In this document: positions 28,211 to 36,931 of the stretch, one piece after another
Layout of the letters: the number at the start of each line of letters is the position of its first letter
How positions within the stretch are numbered: the first letter of the stretch is position 1
Assembly (NCBI RefSeq): GCF_900129745.1
Contig: NZ_FQWS01000001.1
Span: forward strand, 310,001 to 374,000
Direction: 5' to 3'
Source of the DNA: Winogradskyella jejuensis
GTDB taxonomy: Bacteria > Bacteroidota > Bacteroidia > Flavobacteriales > Flavobacteriaceae
Length of the DNA: 64,000 bases
Position numbers and translations under genes: made by a program
Notes under the pieces: generated by a model
Databases searched by the model: none
What the model saw: only the letters and a program-made list of their open reading frames with translations
Told to the model about the DNA's origin: nothing

Positions 28211-29447
28211 TATTAAAGAGTGTCACTCCAATTTTTTCAACAACGCCAACAACCAAGGCATTCCCCATAAAAAAAGCACGTTTGGTATCTGTGACACCTT
28301 CTAGTTGGGTATGATTATCAGGAAACATATTTAAACGTTCTAACTCCACGGGAGTTAATCGGCGATAGCCTTTTTTTGTCTTAATGACATGTTTAAAACG
28401 TGATGCCGATTTTCCGCCTTCACCAGTAATAATGGTTCTAGAAGCATTGTCTAAAGCGTCAGGGAAAATCATTGCCCCTTCGGCATAATTGTATTTATAA
28501 CCATCTTTTGTTTCTCGGATTTCTTTTTTGGCGCCTTTAAGGTAATTCCACTTATCTAGTTCTTCTTTAGAAATGTAAAATTCCTCAGGAACCTCGTTAT
28601 CTGAAACTAAAACGTCTTTCAATGTAGTTCGCTTTCCATCAAAATCGGCTTTGGTTTTTACAGTATAAATCTCATCATTGATGTAAAGTCCGCTATTATT
28701 AAAAGGCGATGATTTTCCGCCTAAATTAAAGGTATCTGAAGTGGTTTTTACGTCATCTTTAAGCTGAAATTTATAATCATCTTTTTCGAATGTAATAGGA
28801 AAACTTTTGGCTAAAATACCATCGTTAAAAATCCAATCTTCAGCATCAGACGCTTTCAAATTATCATAAAGTTCAGTTCCTTTTAAATATGCTAAAATGA
28901 ATACGCGACGTCTACGCTGTGGCATTCCATAATCGGCAGCATTAATAACGCGCCACTCCACAGCATACCCCAAATCTGACAAACTTTTAAGCATAATAGC
29001 AAAGTCTCGTCCGCGCTGTTTAGATGGCGATTTTAATAGTCTATCGACGTTTTCTAAGAAGAGGTATTTCGGTTTGGTTTTACTTTCATTTAAGATGCGA
29101 TAAATCTCCCACCAAAGCACACCTTTTTTACCTTGAAGACCTTTTGAGTTTTTAAGCGTTGTGGCTACAGAATAATCTTGGCAAGGAAAACCACCGACTA
29201 GTAAATCGTGCTCAGGAATCTGAGAAACTGGTACTTTGGCAATGTCTTCATTAGAATGATTTTTCTTCCCAAATCTAGCCTCGTAAACCTCGGAAGCATG
29301 TTGTCGCTTTGTAGAAGGTTCCCATTGGTTACTCCAAACAACTTTAACTTGCAAGTCAGACGCTTTTTGGTTGTGTTTTTCTAACCCAAGTCTAAAACCG
29401 CCAACGCCGGCAAAGAGTTCTACAACTTTAACTATTTTTTGGCTCAT
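28185..29447 (-). CDS. DNA (cytosine-5) methyltransferase
   Basis: A 420-residue Dcm-type enzyme that methylates carbon 5 of cytosine in its recognition site. Motif I is ELFAGVGGFRLGL (residues about 10-22), motif IV with catalytic Cys is GGFPCQDYS, motif VI is ENVDRLLKSP, motif VIII is QRRRRVFILAY, motif IX is RLTPVELERLNMFP and motif X is FFMGNALVVGVVEKI. The target-recognition region lies between about residues 205 and 345 and includes EGAMIFPDALDNASRTIITG. The recognition sequence is not readable from this. It is the modification half of the pair; both genes converge and overlap by 26 bases. Confidence 0.95.
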   Translation of the reverse strand: MSQKIVKVVELFAGVGGFRLGLEKHNQKASDLQVKVVWSNQWEPSTKRQHASEVYEARFGKKNHSNEDIAKVPVSQIPEHDLLVGGFPCQDYSVATTLKNSKGLQGKKGVLWWEIYRILNESKTKPKYLFLENVDRLLKSPSKQRGRDFAIMLKSLSDLGYAVEWRVINAADYGMPQRRRRVFILAYLKGTELYDNLKASDAEDWIFNDGILAKSFPITFEKDDYKFQLKDDVKTTSDTFNLGGKSSPFNNSGLYINDEIYTVKTKADFDGKRTTLKDVLVSDNEVPEEFYISKEELDKWNYLKGAKKEIRETKDGYKYNYAEGAMIFPDALDNASRTIITGEGGKSASRFKHVIKTKKGYRRLTPVELERLNMFPDNHTQLEGVTDTKRAFFMGNALVVGVVEKIGVTLFNTILKGKSV

Positions 29448-29544
29448 TCTGTTTGTAAAGATTGGTCGAAAATAAGGTTAAAATAGTGAAATAAAAAAGC
29501 CCTATAAATTAAAATAGAGCTTCTAAATTGGATTTATTTAGTCT

Positions 29545-30342
29545 TTAAGCGAGTAAATCTGTAAATTTTAATATAAATAAATCAATAACCTCAATAACAA
29601 TGAGAATGATAATTATCCATTCTAGTTTACTACTTTCTTTATGAAACATAATATCTTTAAAGAGGTCTAAATTCTCCTTAATAATACTCAGTTGTTGGTT
29701 GATAATTGTGTAACGCTCTTTTAAATCGAATACTTTTTTCACAGAATTATTTAGATTGTTTAAGACTTCATCTTCCCAAGCTGCTTCCGGAGAGTCGAAA
29801 ATATAGAGGTTTTCAGAAATTTTGTTTTTTATGTTTAAAACCTTCCCAATGTAACGCTTCAACGTTTTACCAGAAATATCTAGTTTTCCGTTAGCCTCAA
29901 GGAAGCTCGTATGCTTTCTTGTATCTTCTAATAGTGTTTCAGTCGTCTTTGCATAGGCATCAAGAATTACGGATTGAGATAGATTAAGCATAATTAATCG
30001 TATTTTTTCTGAATCCTTATCCATTATTGAAATAGCATCAAAGGTCGTTGTAAAAGCAGGCTCATTAGTTACTACCTCAACAGTTTCAAAAATGGCAGTT
30101 TCTGTAGTTGTTTTTGGCTTATGAAGATTAAGAATATGTGCCTTTATACGTTTAACTTCGTTATTATCTAAATTGAAATAACAGATGACGCCATATTTTA
30201 AAATATAGTAGTACTTATCTATTGCATATTGAAAAAAAAGCTCATCTCTATCCGAAAATAAAAGTTGGTCTTTGTTTTGACTTTTAATGGCTTTAATGTT
30301 AAAGTTATCTGCTTCTAGTAAAGCTAATGCTTTTGTTTTCAT
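29545..30342 (-). CDS. RMND1/DUF155 family membrane protein
   Basis: A 265-residue protein of the RMND1/YagE (DUF155) family. Landmarks: the early SDRDELFFQYAIDKYYYILK, the middle AWEDEVLNNLNNSVKKVFDLKERYTIINQQL, and the C-terminal transmembrane segment LEWIIIILIVIEVIDLFIL (about residues 239-258). Eukaryotic members act in mitochondrial translation or vacuolar biology; bacterial roles are unknown. The start codon is only 8 bases past a strong hairpin/U-tract, so its expression may depend on read-through (see findings). Confidence 0.88.
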   Translation of the reverse strand: MKTKALALLEADNFNIKAIKSQNKDQLLFSDRDELFFQYAIDKYYYILKYGVICYFNLDNNEVKRIKAHILNLHKPKTTTETAIFETVEVVTNEPAFTTTFDAISIMDKDSEKIRLIMLNLSQSVILDAYAKTTETLLEDTRKHTSFLEANGKLDISGKTLKRYIGKVLNIKNKISENLYIFDSPEAAWEDEVLNNLNNSVKKVFDLKERYTIINQQLSIIKENLDLFKDIMFHKESSKLEWIIIILIVIEVIDLFILKFTDLLA

Positions 30343-30345
30343 ATT

Positions 30346-30368
30346 GAAAAAGCGGTCCGAAGACCGCT
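30346..30368 (-). terminator. UUCG-loop intrinsic terminator
   Basis: On the minus strand a perfect 7-bp stem AGCGGTC / GACCGCT with a TTCG loop is followed by TTTTT. It follows the 99-residue secreted protein gene (stop at 30390) and ends 4-8 bases before the start codon of the DUF155 gene. Confidence 0.8.
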
Positions 30369-30389
30369 ATAAATTGATTATTTATTTTT

Positions 30390-30689
30390 CTACTTAAGCA
30401 ATTCTAAGCTTATAATTTTGAAGACTTCGTATTCTTCATCGTCATCATCCATTTCGGTTTCTACAACATATTTTATTTTAAATTTCTTGTTAGCAAAATC
30501 ACCTTTCGTTAAATCAAACTGATTTTTTGAAACTTCGTTCTGACTAGAGAATGCGTATTGCTTTTCGTCTTTGTCTTCAAAATAAAACGTCTCGTCTTCG
30601 TACTCTATAAATGTTGCTTCTAGAGTAAACACTTCTGGCTCTTGTACCAAACTAAAGCCTACAAACATTGCAATAAATAATGCTTTCAT
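30390..30689 (-). CDS. Small exported acidic protein
   Basis: A 99-residue protein with a short signal-type start (MKALFIAMFVGFSLVQEPE) and a beta-rich, acidic body (ETEMDDDDEEYEVF). No family recognised. It lies 50 bases after the polyamine operon's acidic 107-residue gene and is followed by a strong terminator, which makes it the likely last gene of that transcript. Confidence 0.7.
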   Translation of the reverse strand: MKALFIAMFVGFSLVQEPEVFTLEATFIEYEDETFYFEDKDEKQYAFSSQNEVSKNQFDLTKGDFANKKFKIKYVVETEMDDDDEEYEVFKIISLELLK

Positions 30690-30739
30690 TTTAAATAATT
30701 TTAAAAGTTAATATCCGTCGCATGTGCGCACACTGACCG

Positions 30740-31063
30740 CTATTCTGCAATCTCGAGAATATCACTTTCATCAAAATCTTCGTATTCAAAGTCTTCATCC
30801 TCGTCGTCGTAGTCGTAATCGTCATCCTCAGTATCGTGTTCTTCCATTGCAATCACTAACTTTTTACTGATTTTAACGAGATAAATCGTATCTTCTGTCC
30901 TAACCTCAACGCATTTTACCGTTTCGCCTTGAGCGTTAACAAAAGAAATAATATGTCTGTCGTCGTATCCATCTGGGTACGCATTTACCAGCAGGTCTAA
31001 AATGTCTTCATTTAGCTTAGCAAAATCGACAATAACACGTTTTAGTTGAATTGTATCTTTCAT
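30740..31063 (-). CDS. Small protein with strongly acidic tail, polyamine operon
   Basis: A 107-residue cytosolic protein. The N-terminal about 70 residues form a compact alpha/beta unit (VIVDFAKLNEDILDLLVNAY, EVRTEDTIYLVKISKKLVI), then an acidic tail rich in Asp, Glu and Tyr (EDDDYDYDDEDEDFEYEDF). It starts 3 bases after the DHS-like gene, so it is translationally coupled to polyamine synthesis. An acidic tail could bind cationic polyamines or RNA-binding partners; this is speculation from composition. No family name known to me. Confidence 0.75.
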   Translation of the reverse strand: MKDTIQLKRVIVDFAKLNEDILDLLVNAYPDGYDDRHIISFVNAQGETVKCVEVRTEDTIYLVKISKKLVIAMEEHDTEDDDYDYDDEDEDFEYEDFDESDILEIAE

Positions 31064-31066
31064 TTA

Positions 31067-32041
31067 TTATAAACCTAATAGGTAAGCAAAAATTAAAGGC
31101 GCTACAATAGTGGCATCACTCTCTATTATAAACTTTGGAGTATCTATATCTAGTTTTCCCCAAGTAATTTTCTCATTTGGCACTGCACCACTGTAAGATC
31201 CGTAACTTGTTGTAGAGTCGCTAATTTGGCAGAAATAACTCCAAAACGGTGTATCTGTACGTTCCATGTCTTGGTATAACATTGGTACTACACAAATTGG
31301 GAAATCTCCCGCAATTCCACCACCAATTTGGAAGAAACCAATTCCATTTTCTGAATTATCTGTATACCAGTCTGCTAAATACGTCATATATTCAATTCCG
31401 GATTTTACGGTACTTGCTTTTAGCTCACCTTTCATGACATAGCTTGCAAAAATATTGCCCATTGTGCTGTCTTCCCAACCAGGAACGACGATTGGCAAAT
31501 TGGCTTTTGCAGCTGCGTACATCCAAGAGTCTTTAATGTCTATTTCGTAATGCTCTTCTAAAACACCAGACAATAATAATTTGTACATGTACTCATGCGG
31601 AAAATAACGCTCGCCTTTAGCTTCGGCATCTTTCCAAATTTTTACAATGTGTTTTTGGATTCTACGAAATGCTTCTTCTTCGGGAATACAGGTATCCGTC
31701 ACACGATTTAGGCCACGCTCCAGCAAATCCCATTCGTCTTGGGGTGTTAAATCTCGATAATTTGGTACGCGCTCATAATGGCTATGCGCCACTAAATTCA
31801 TGATATCTTCTTCAAGGTTTGCACCCGTACAAGAGACGATATGTACTTTGTTTTGGCGAATAACTTCAGCAAAAATCTTACCCAATTCCGCAGTACTCAT
31901 AGCACCAGCCAAAGAGACTAACATTTTAGAACCGCCATTTAATTGAGCTTCGTAACCTTTTGCCGCATCGACTAAACTTGCGGCATTAAAGTGCAAGAAA
32001 TATTTTGATATAAATTGAGATATTTCGCCTTTAGAATTCAT
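31067..32041 (-). CDS. Deoxyhypusine synthase-like enzyme
   Basis: A 324-residue NAD-binding protein of the deoxyhypusine synthase fold. The lysine that forms the enzyme-imine intermediate is present in ITWGKLDID (Lys296), and the GGGIAGDFP and SDATIVAPLIFA blocks match the family. The eukaryotic GGGVVKHH loop, which holds a spermidine-binding His, reads GGGIAGDF here, so substrate use differs. Bacteria lack eIF5A, so it does not make hypusine; relatives make homospermidine or use agmatine. It overlaps agmatinase by 11 bases, placing it in arginine/agmatine/polyamine metabolism. The precise product is unknown. Confidence 0.85.
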   Translation of the reverse strand: MNSKGEISQFISKYFLHFNAASLVDAAKGYEAQLNGGSKMLVSLAGAMSTAELGKIFAEVIRQNKVHIVSCTGANLEEDIMNLVAHSHYERVPNYRDLTPQDEWDLLERGLNRVTDTCIPEEEAFRRIQKHIVKIWKDAEAKGERYFPHEYMYKLLLSGVLEEHYEIDIKDSWMYAAAKANLPIVVPGWEDSTMGNIFASYVMKGELKASTVKSGIEYMTYLADWYTDNSENGIGFFQIGGGIAGDFPICVVPMLYQDMERTDTPFWSYFCQISDSTTSYGSYSGAVPNEKITWGKLDIDTPKFIIESDATIVAPLIFAYLLGL

Positions 32042-32972
32042 TATCGCTGTACTTTAATTTATTAATAACCGTATCTTTTTGTGCATTGTATAAATCTTCG
32101 TTTTCATCGTCTACATCTTGCTCAAAAAATTTATAGCTTAGCATTTTGTAATACAATTTTGCAGCTACAAAGTCTGAAGATTTATCGATATCGTTAGGGC
32201 ATAATTCTACAATATCGAAGCCTACAACGTTCTTCTCTTCAAACACCTTTTTAAGAAACTCTAACGTCTCGTACCATAACAATCCACCCGGTTCTGGTGT
32301 ACCTGTACTTGGACAAATCGAAGGGTCTAAAGCATCTAAATCGAAAGTGATGTAAACATTATCTCCCAAGGCTTCAACAGCGTTATCCATCCAATATTCA
32401 TCTGTATTCATGTCCTCAGCAAAGAATACATTATCCTCGTTCATTACCGTTTTTTCTGTAATATCCATACTTCTGATTCCCACTTGAACAAGGTTTGTTG
32501 TTTCGTTAGCTTCGTACAATGCACAAGCATGGTTGTATTTAGAGCCGTTGTACGACTTACGTAAATCTGCATGCGCATCGATTTGTAGTACTGATAAATC
32601 ATTAAAACACTCGTTAAACGCACGGATAGCACCAATAGAAATAGAATGCTCGCCGCCGACCATGGTTACAAACTTATTTCGCTTTATGTATTTTTTTATA
32701 AGCTCATGAACAGCATTGACCATGGCTTCTGGCGACGTATTTTCTAGAACAGGCTCGGTTAAATGTATGCCTTGTTTGTAAACTTCGGAGTCTGTCTCGA
32801 TATCGTAAAGCTCCATATTTTCTGAAGCCTGTAAAAAAGCCTCTGGACCTTTATCAGCACCTTTTCCCCAAGTACTTGTGCCATCGTATGGCACAGGAAC
32901 TAATACAATTTTTGATGTTTCTAAACCAGCATAGTTATCTTCTATACCAGCGTAATTTTTTGAAGTATTCAT
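32031..32972 (-). CDS. speB: Agmatinase (ureohydrolase)
   Basis: A 313-residue ureohydrolase that splits agmatine to putrescine and urea with a binuclear manganese site. Metal-ligand blocks are present: GGEHSISIG (about residues 106-114), IDAHADLR (about 132-139) and TFDLDALDPSICPSTGTPEP (about 210-229). It lies between the arginine decarboxylase (28 bases upstream) and the DHS-like gene (11-base overlap), an operon for arginine to agmatine to putrescine conversion. Arginase and guanidinobutyrase are related alternatives, but the neighbours favour agmatine. Confidence 0.92.
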   Translation of the reverse strand: MNTSKNYAGIEDNYAGLETSKIVLVPVPYDGTSTWGKGADKGPEAFLQASENMELYDIETDSEVYKQGIHLTEPVLENTSPEAMVNAVHELIKKYIKRNKFVTMVGGEHSISIGAIRAFNECFNDLSVLQIDAHADLRKSYNGSKYNHACALYEANETTNLVQVGIRSMDITEKTVMNEDNVFFAEDMNTDEYWMDNAVEALGDNVYITFDLDALDPSICPSTGTPEPGGLLWYETLEFLKKVFEEKNVVGFDIVELCPNDIDKSSDFVAAKLYYKMLSYKFFEQDVDDENEDLYNAQKDTVINKLKYSDNEF

Positions 32973-33000
32973 TTTTAAAATTAAATATGTTGTGTTGTAA

Positions 33001-34461
33001 TTATTGAACTATTGTTGAAGCGATATTAGCTTCATTTGTTATTGACTCTAGGTCTTGATTAATTCCGTAATCATATCCTAAAATGGATAGTAACTGCTCC
33101 GAGGTTTGCTGTTCTGCAAAAACGGAAGTTATTATCTCACCCGCTTCGTTTCTGTCTATCAAAATATGTTTTGGTGTTGGAATTAAGCAGTGTTGTAATC
33201 CACCAAATCCACCAATAGTTTCTTGATACGCACCGGTATTAAAAAAGCCGATATACAATGGTTTTTCTTGCGAATATTTTGGAAGATAAATCGCATTCAT
33301 GTGCTGCTCGCTATTATAGTAATCGTCACTATCGCAAGTTAAACCGCCTAACAAAACGCGCTCATATTCTTTGTCCCAACCTGTAATTGGCAACATTACA
33401 AAACGCTTATTAATTGCCCAAGTATCTGGCATTGTGGTAATAAAAGATGAATTAATCATGTTCCATTTCTCACGGTCGTTTTGTTTCTTTTGATAAAGCA
33501 CTTCGTAGATTGCGCCACCAGCTTCACCAACGGTAAAACTTCCGAATTCTGTAAAAATGTTTGGCACATCTACACCAGCCTCATCACAAGTTTGTTTGAT
33601 TTGATTAATAATCTCATCGACCATGTACTGATAATCGTATTCAAAAGCTAAGGAGTTTTTTATTGGAAAACCGCCACCTATATTTAAACTATCTAAAGTT
33701 GGGCACTCTTTTTTAAGGCTTACATACACCTTCATACATTTTAGGAGTTCGTTCCAATAATAGGCCGTGTCTCTAATGCCTGTATTTATAAAAAAATGAA
33801 GCATTTGCAGAGTCACTTTTGGGTTGTCTTTTATCTCGGTATTATAAAATGGGACAATGTTTTTATATCCAATACCTAGGCGTGATGTGTAAAACTCAAA
33901 CTTTGGCTCTTCTTCAGATGCTATGCGTATGCCTATATTGTAAGTTTGATCAATCTCTTTGTCTAAAAGACTAATTTCCTCGTAGTTATCTATGATAACT
34001 ACGCAGTTTTTGTGACCATTATTTATAAGTCGTGCAATATTCTTAATATATCTATCGCGTTTAAAACCGTTACTTACTACGAAGGTATCATCTGTTATTT
34101 TTCCTTGCGCTTTTAGATTTTCTACAATATCAATATCGAAAGCCGAAGATGTTTCTATATGTATATTGTTTTTAAGCGCTTCATCCAAAACATGCTTAAA
34201 ATGTGAGCTTTTTGTACAATAGCAATAGTTATAATTACCGTTGTAATTATGCTTAGCAATAGCATTTGCAAACCAACTTTTTGCTCTGTTAATGTTTTCA
34301 GAGATTTTTGGTAAGTAGGTGAATTTTAGTGGTGCACCATATTGCTCGATAAGTGCTTTTAAGTCTATTCCGTGGAAGTTTAATTCGTTGTTATTTAAAG
34401 TGAATTCTTCTTGAGGAAAATCGAAAGTTTGATCAATAAGATCAAAGTATTTAGTTTTCAT
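33001..34461 (-). CDS. speA: Arginine decarboxylase (PLP-dependent, fold type III)
   Basis: A 486-residue alanine-racemase-fold decarboxylase that would convert arginine to agmatine. The PLP lysine lies in YCYCTKSSHFKHVLDEAL (residues about 79-96). The glycine loop GGGFPI (about 268-273) and the GSFTVGEAGGAIYEVLY block contact the cofactor. The C-terminal CDSDDYY motif (about 380) gives the active-site Cys and Asp. The three-gene order speA-speB-DHS identifies arginine as the likely substrate over ornithine or lysine. A leader of about 280 bases precedes it and encodes a small reading frame (34533-34703). Confidence 0.9.
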   Translation of the reverse strand: MKTKYFDLIDQTFDFPQEEFTLNNNELNFHGIDLKALIEQYGAPLKFTYLPKISENINRAKSWFANAIAKHNYNGNYNYCYCTKSSHFKHVLDEALKNNIHIETSSAFDIDIVENLKAQGKITDDTFVVSNGFKRDRYIKNIARLINNGHKNCVVIIDNYEEISLLDKEIDQTYNIGIRIASEEEPKFEFYTSRLGIGYKNIVPFYNTEIKDNPKVTLQMLHFFINTGIRDTAYYWNELLKCMKVYVSLKKECPTLDSLNIGGGFPIKNSLAFEYDYQYMVDEIINQIKQTCDEAGVDVPNIFTEFGSFTVGEAGGAIYEVLYQKKQNDREKWNMINSSFITTMPDTWAINKRFVMLPITGWDKEYERVLLGGLTCDSDDYYNSEQHMNAIYLPKYSQEKPLYIGFFNTGAYQETIGGFGGLQHCLIPTPKHILIDRNEAGEIITSVFAEQQTSEQLLSILGYDYGINQDLESITNEANIASTIVQ

Positions 34462-34532
34462 TGTAAAAATTTGAAATATTAGAACTATTAAACGCTGCTG
34501 GATTTAGCAACAAAGAAATGTGTACGAATACT

Positions 34533-34703
34533 TCAAATACGAAAAATAAAAACAGTAGATGGATTAAAGGTATTTTCCTCTAATACTTGGAAAGCTATTT
34601 TAATTTCAGAAGTCAGCCTAATAATTCGGTTTCCTATCCCTAAGACTGCTTTTGGAGTAGACTTCTTTATCCTCCTAAGCCCGAACCTGAAAAAAGATTT
34701 CAT
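34533..34703 (-). CDS. Candidate 56-residue leader peptide of the speA operon
   Basis: A short ATG-TGA frame wholly inside the speA leader, ending 71 bases before the speA start. It encodes MKSFFRFGLRRIKKSTPKAV and onward: basic, with six arginines (two as an adjacent pair at residues 10-11) and a hydrophobic end. The frame begins about 40 bases downstream of the promoter -7 element. A 6-bp hairpin (GTTGCT / AGCAGC) follows its stop. A sensing role for arginine or polyamines is inference, by analogy with the E. coli speFL leader that senses ornithine. Whether it is translated is unknown. Confidence 0.4.
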   Translation of the reverse strand: MKSFFRFGLRRIKKSTPKAVLGIGNRIIRLTSEIKIAFQVLEENTFNPSTVFIFRI

Positions 34704-34750
34704 AGTAATAAAGGCAATGCGTTCTTAATTACTGAACTCATTTTGCACGA

Positions 34751-34779
34751 CAAATGTATAAAAAAAATGAATTCGCAAA
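34751..34779 (-). promoter_or_regulatory. Bacteroidota-type promoter of the polyamine operon
   Basis: On the minus strand TTTG (34779-34776), 17 bases, then TACATTTG (34758-34751), a full match to TTTG / TAnnTTTG. It lies about 290 bases upstream of the speA start, so the transcript has a long leader. Confidence 0.7.
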
Positions 34780-34810
34780 CTTTTTTTAAAAAAAATTAAG
34801 CTTTAATAGT

Positions 34811-36232
34811 TTAGTCCTCCAAACCACAATAATAATCCAAAACTTTTACTCTTAGCAAATACTCATATTTTGCATTAGCTAAATTCACTTTTGCATTATC
34901 TAGATTATTCTTACTTATGATATAATTCAAAAAGTTAGAAACTCCATTATTAAAACGTATCTCATTAATTCTATAGGATTCTTGATAAGCATCAACCTGA
35001 CGTTGCAAACTTTGGTAACGATTATAAGTTGCTTCCATATCAAAATGGACTTGAGCAATCGTATTTTTAATATCAAGATGTGTACGCTCTAATTGCAAGA
35101 GACTTTCCTCTACATTAATTTTTTCTTGAGCTACATTATTCTTTGCTCTAAAACCATTAAGCAAAGGTACGCTCACTGAAACCCCAACAACTGTATTAAG
35201 ATTATTATCTAACTGGTCATTGTAATCGATACGCTGTGCATCAAAATTCGTTTGCTCTGATTGTACAGATAAATTTTGCCCATCTACATTTACAAAATCA
35301 CCTGTGTTTACTATACTTGTACCTGTTGCATTAAATATTTGTGCTGCGCTAGAATAATTACTATTAATCCCTGCAAAAACTGAAATCTCAGGAGTAAATT
35401 GTGCTTTAGCTACGCTGACACCTTTCTTAGAGGCTTTAAGTCTTAACTCTTGTGCTTTGACTGTTGCTAAATTCTCTAAAGCAGCTTTAAAAACATCGTC
35501 AGAAGACAAACCATATTTTTCAATATCTAGCATAACATCTAAAGTCTTTATGTCTATGTTATTTTTAAGATTTAACAATTGAACTAAACTTAACTTTGTA
35601 CTATTATAATTACTTTCTGAAGTTAAAACACTCGTCTCATCACTTGCTAACTGCCCTAAAATATCGTTATAATCAGCAGGGTTACCAGATTCGTTTTTAT
35701 AAAAATCCTCTTGAATTTTAAGTTGCTGCTTAGTTGTTTCTAATCTCGCTTTGTTTAAATCTAATACAGCTTTCGCGTTTAATACTTGAAGATATGTTAA
35801 TGTAACATTGAGTACTAAATCTTGTTTAGCGGCTTCAGTCTCCATTTCTGAAGCCTTCCTATTTAGTAGATTCTGTTTTGCTGAATTTAATAATCTAAAT
35901 CCGTTAAAAATGGTCATATTTAAGCTTAAACCTAGATTTGAAAACGTGAGCTCTTGATTGATGAAATCGTTAGTAAATGGGTCGATACTACGACCATCAT
36001 TGACACCCAAGTTAAAATTACCATTAACAGAAGGCGCCATATCCCAAAGGGATTGTCTGTAATTTATTTTTGCAGAATTGGCACGCAAGTCTGTAGATTT
36101 TAAATCAAGATTATTTTCTAAAGCAATAAAAATACATTCGTCTAAAGTGTAAGACTTCACTGCTGAATTTTGACTGTATCCTCCTAAGCTCGTCACAAAA
36201 GCGAAAGCAATTATTACATATTTAAGCTTCAT
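34811..36232 (-). CDS. TolC-family outer-membrane efflux protein
   Basis: A 473-residue TolC-type protein with a signal peptide (cleavage near GGYSQNS, residue 21) and two OEP repeats of long coiled helices (about 28-225 and 255-470). It would form the outer-membrane duct of the tripartite exporter encoded just upstream on the same strand. It ends the transcript that starts at the permease of 39286; the ATPase gene lies 9 bases upstream. Confidence 0.93.
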   Translation of the reverse strand: MKLKYVIIAFAFVTSLGGYSQNSAVKSYTLDECIFIALENNLDLKSTDLRANSAKINYRQSLWDMAPSVNGNFNLGVNDGRSIDPFTNDFINQELTFSNLGLSLNMTIFNGFRLLNSAKQNLLNRKASEMETEAAKQDLVLNVTLTYLQVLNAKAVLDLNKARLETTKQQLKIQEDFYKNESGNPADYNDILGQLASDETSVLTSESNYNSTKLSLVQLLNLKNNIDIKTLDVMLDIEKYGLSSDDVFKAALENLATVKAQELRLKASKKGVSVAKAQFTPEISVFAGINSNYSSAAQIFNATGTSIVNTGDFVNVDGQNLSVQSEQTNFDAQRIDYNDQLDNNLNTVVGVSVSVPLLNGFRAKNNVAQEKINVEESLLQLERTHLDIKNTIAQVHFDMEATYNRYQSLQRQVDAYQESYRINEIRFNNGVSNFLNYIISKNNLDNAKVNLANAKYEYLLRVKVLDYYCGLED

Positions 36233-36241
36233 AATGCGTTG

Positions 36242-36919
36242 TTATTCTTCGACTATTTTTCCGTCGAGTAGATTAATAATTCGAGAGCCATAAACTGCGT
36301 TTTGTTCTGAATGCGTCGCTTGAATTATGGTGACACCTTCTTTATTTAATTGAGAAAAAAGCTCCATAATTTCTGTGCTTTGAGTGGAATTGAGGTTACC
36401 TGTTGGTTCGTCTGCCAAAATCAATTTTGGCTTACCAATCAATGCTCTAGCTATTCCAACCAGTTGTTGCTGTCCGCCACTTAGTTGCTGAGGGAATAAA
36501 TCTTTCTTACCTACAATATTGAATCTATCGAGCATATCAGCAACTAACGCTTTACGCTCTGATGATTTGATATTTTTGTACAACAGTGGCGTTTCAATAT
36601 TTTCCCAAACGTTAAGCTCATCTATTAAGTGATAAGCCTGAAACACAAAACCAATGTATTCTTTATACAATTTTGAACGATTTTTTTCCTTCATACTATG
36701 CACTGGCTCGCCTAAAAAGGTGTAGCCGCCGCCTGTAAATTCGTCGAGCATCCCAATGCAATTTAGCAGTGTTGATTTCCCTGAACCTGATGGTCCCATA
36801 AGTGAGATAAATTCGCCTTCGTTGACTTGAAGATTAATCTTATCTAGTAAAGTGACTTTATTACTACCTGAATTTACTGTTCTGGTAGCTTCGTTTAAAC
36901 TTAAAAGTTTTGTGTTCAT
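36242..36919 (-). CDS. ABC exporter ATPase (MacB/LolD type)
   Basis: A 225-residue ATPase with Walker A GPSGSGKST (residues 42-50), signature LSGGQQQLVGIARAL (about 142-156) and Walker B LILADEP. The family drives FtsX-type permeases in mechanotransmission exporters. It lies 12 bases after the permease gene and 9 before tolC. It is not the same protein as the other ATPase at 49336, with which it shares the family pattern. Confidence 0.93.
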   Translation of the reverse strand: MNTKLLSLNEATRTVNSGSNKVTLLDKINLQVNEGEFISLMGPSGSGKSTLLNCIGMLDEFTGGGYTFLGEPVHSMKEKNRSKLYKEYIGFVFQAYHLIDELNVWENIETPLLYKNIKSSERKALVADMLDRFNIVGKKDLFPQQLSGGQQQLVGIARALIGKPKLILADEPTGNLNSTQSTEIMELFSQLNKEGVTIIQATHSEQNAVYGSRIINLLDGKIVEE

Positions 36920-36931
36920 TTTTTGATTGAT

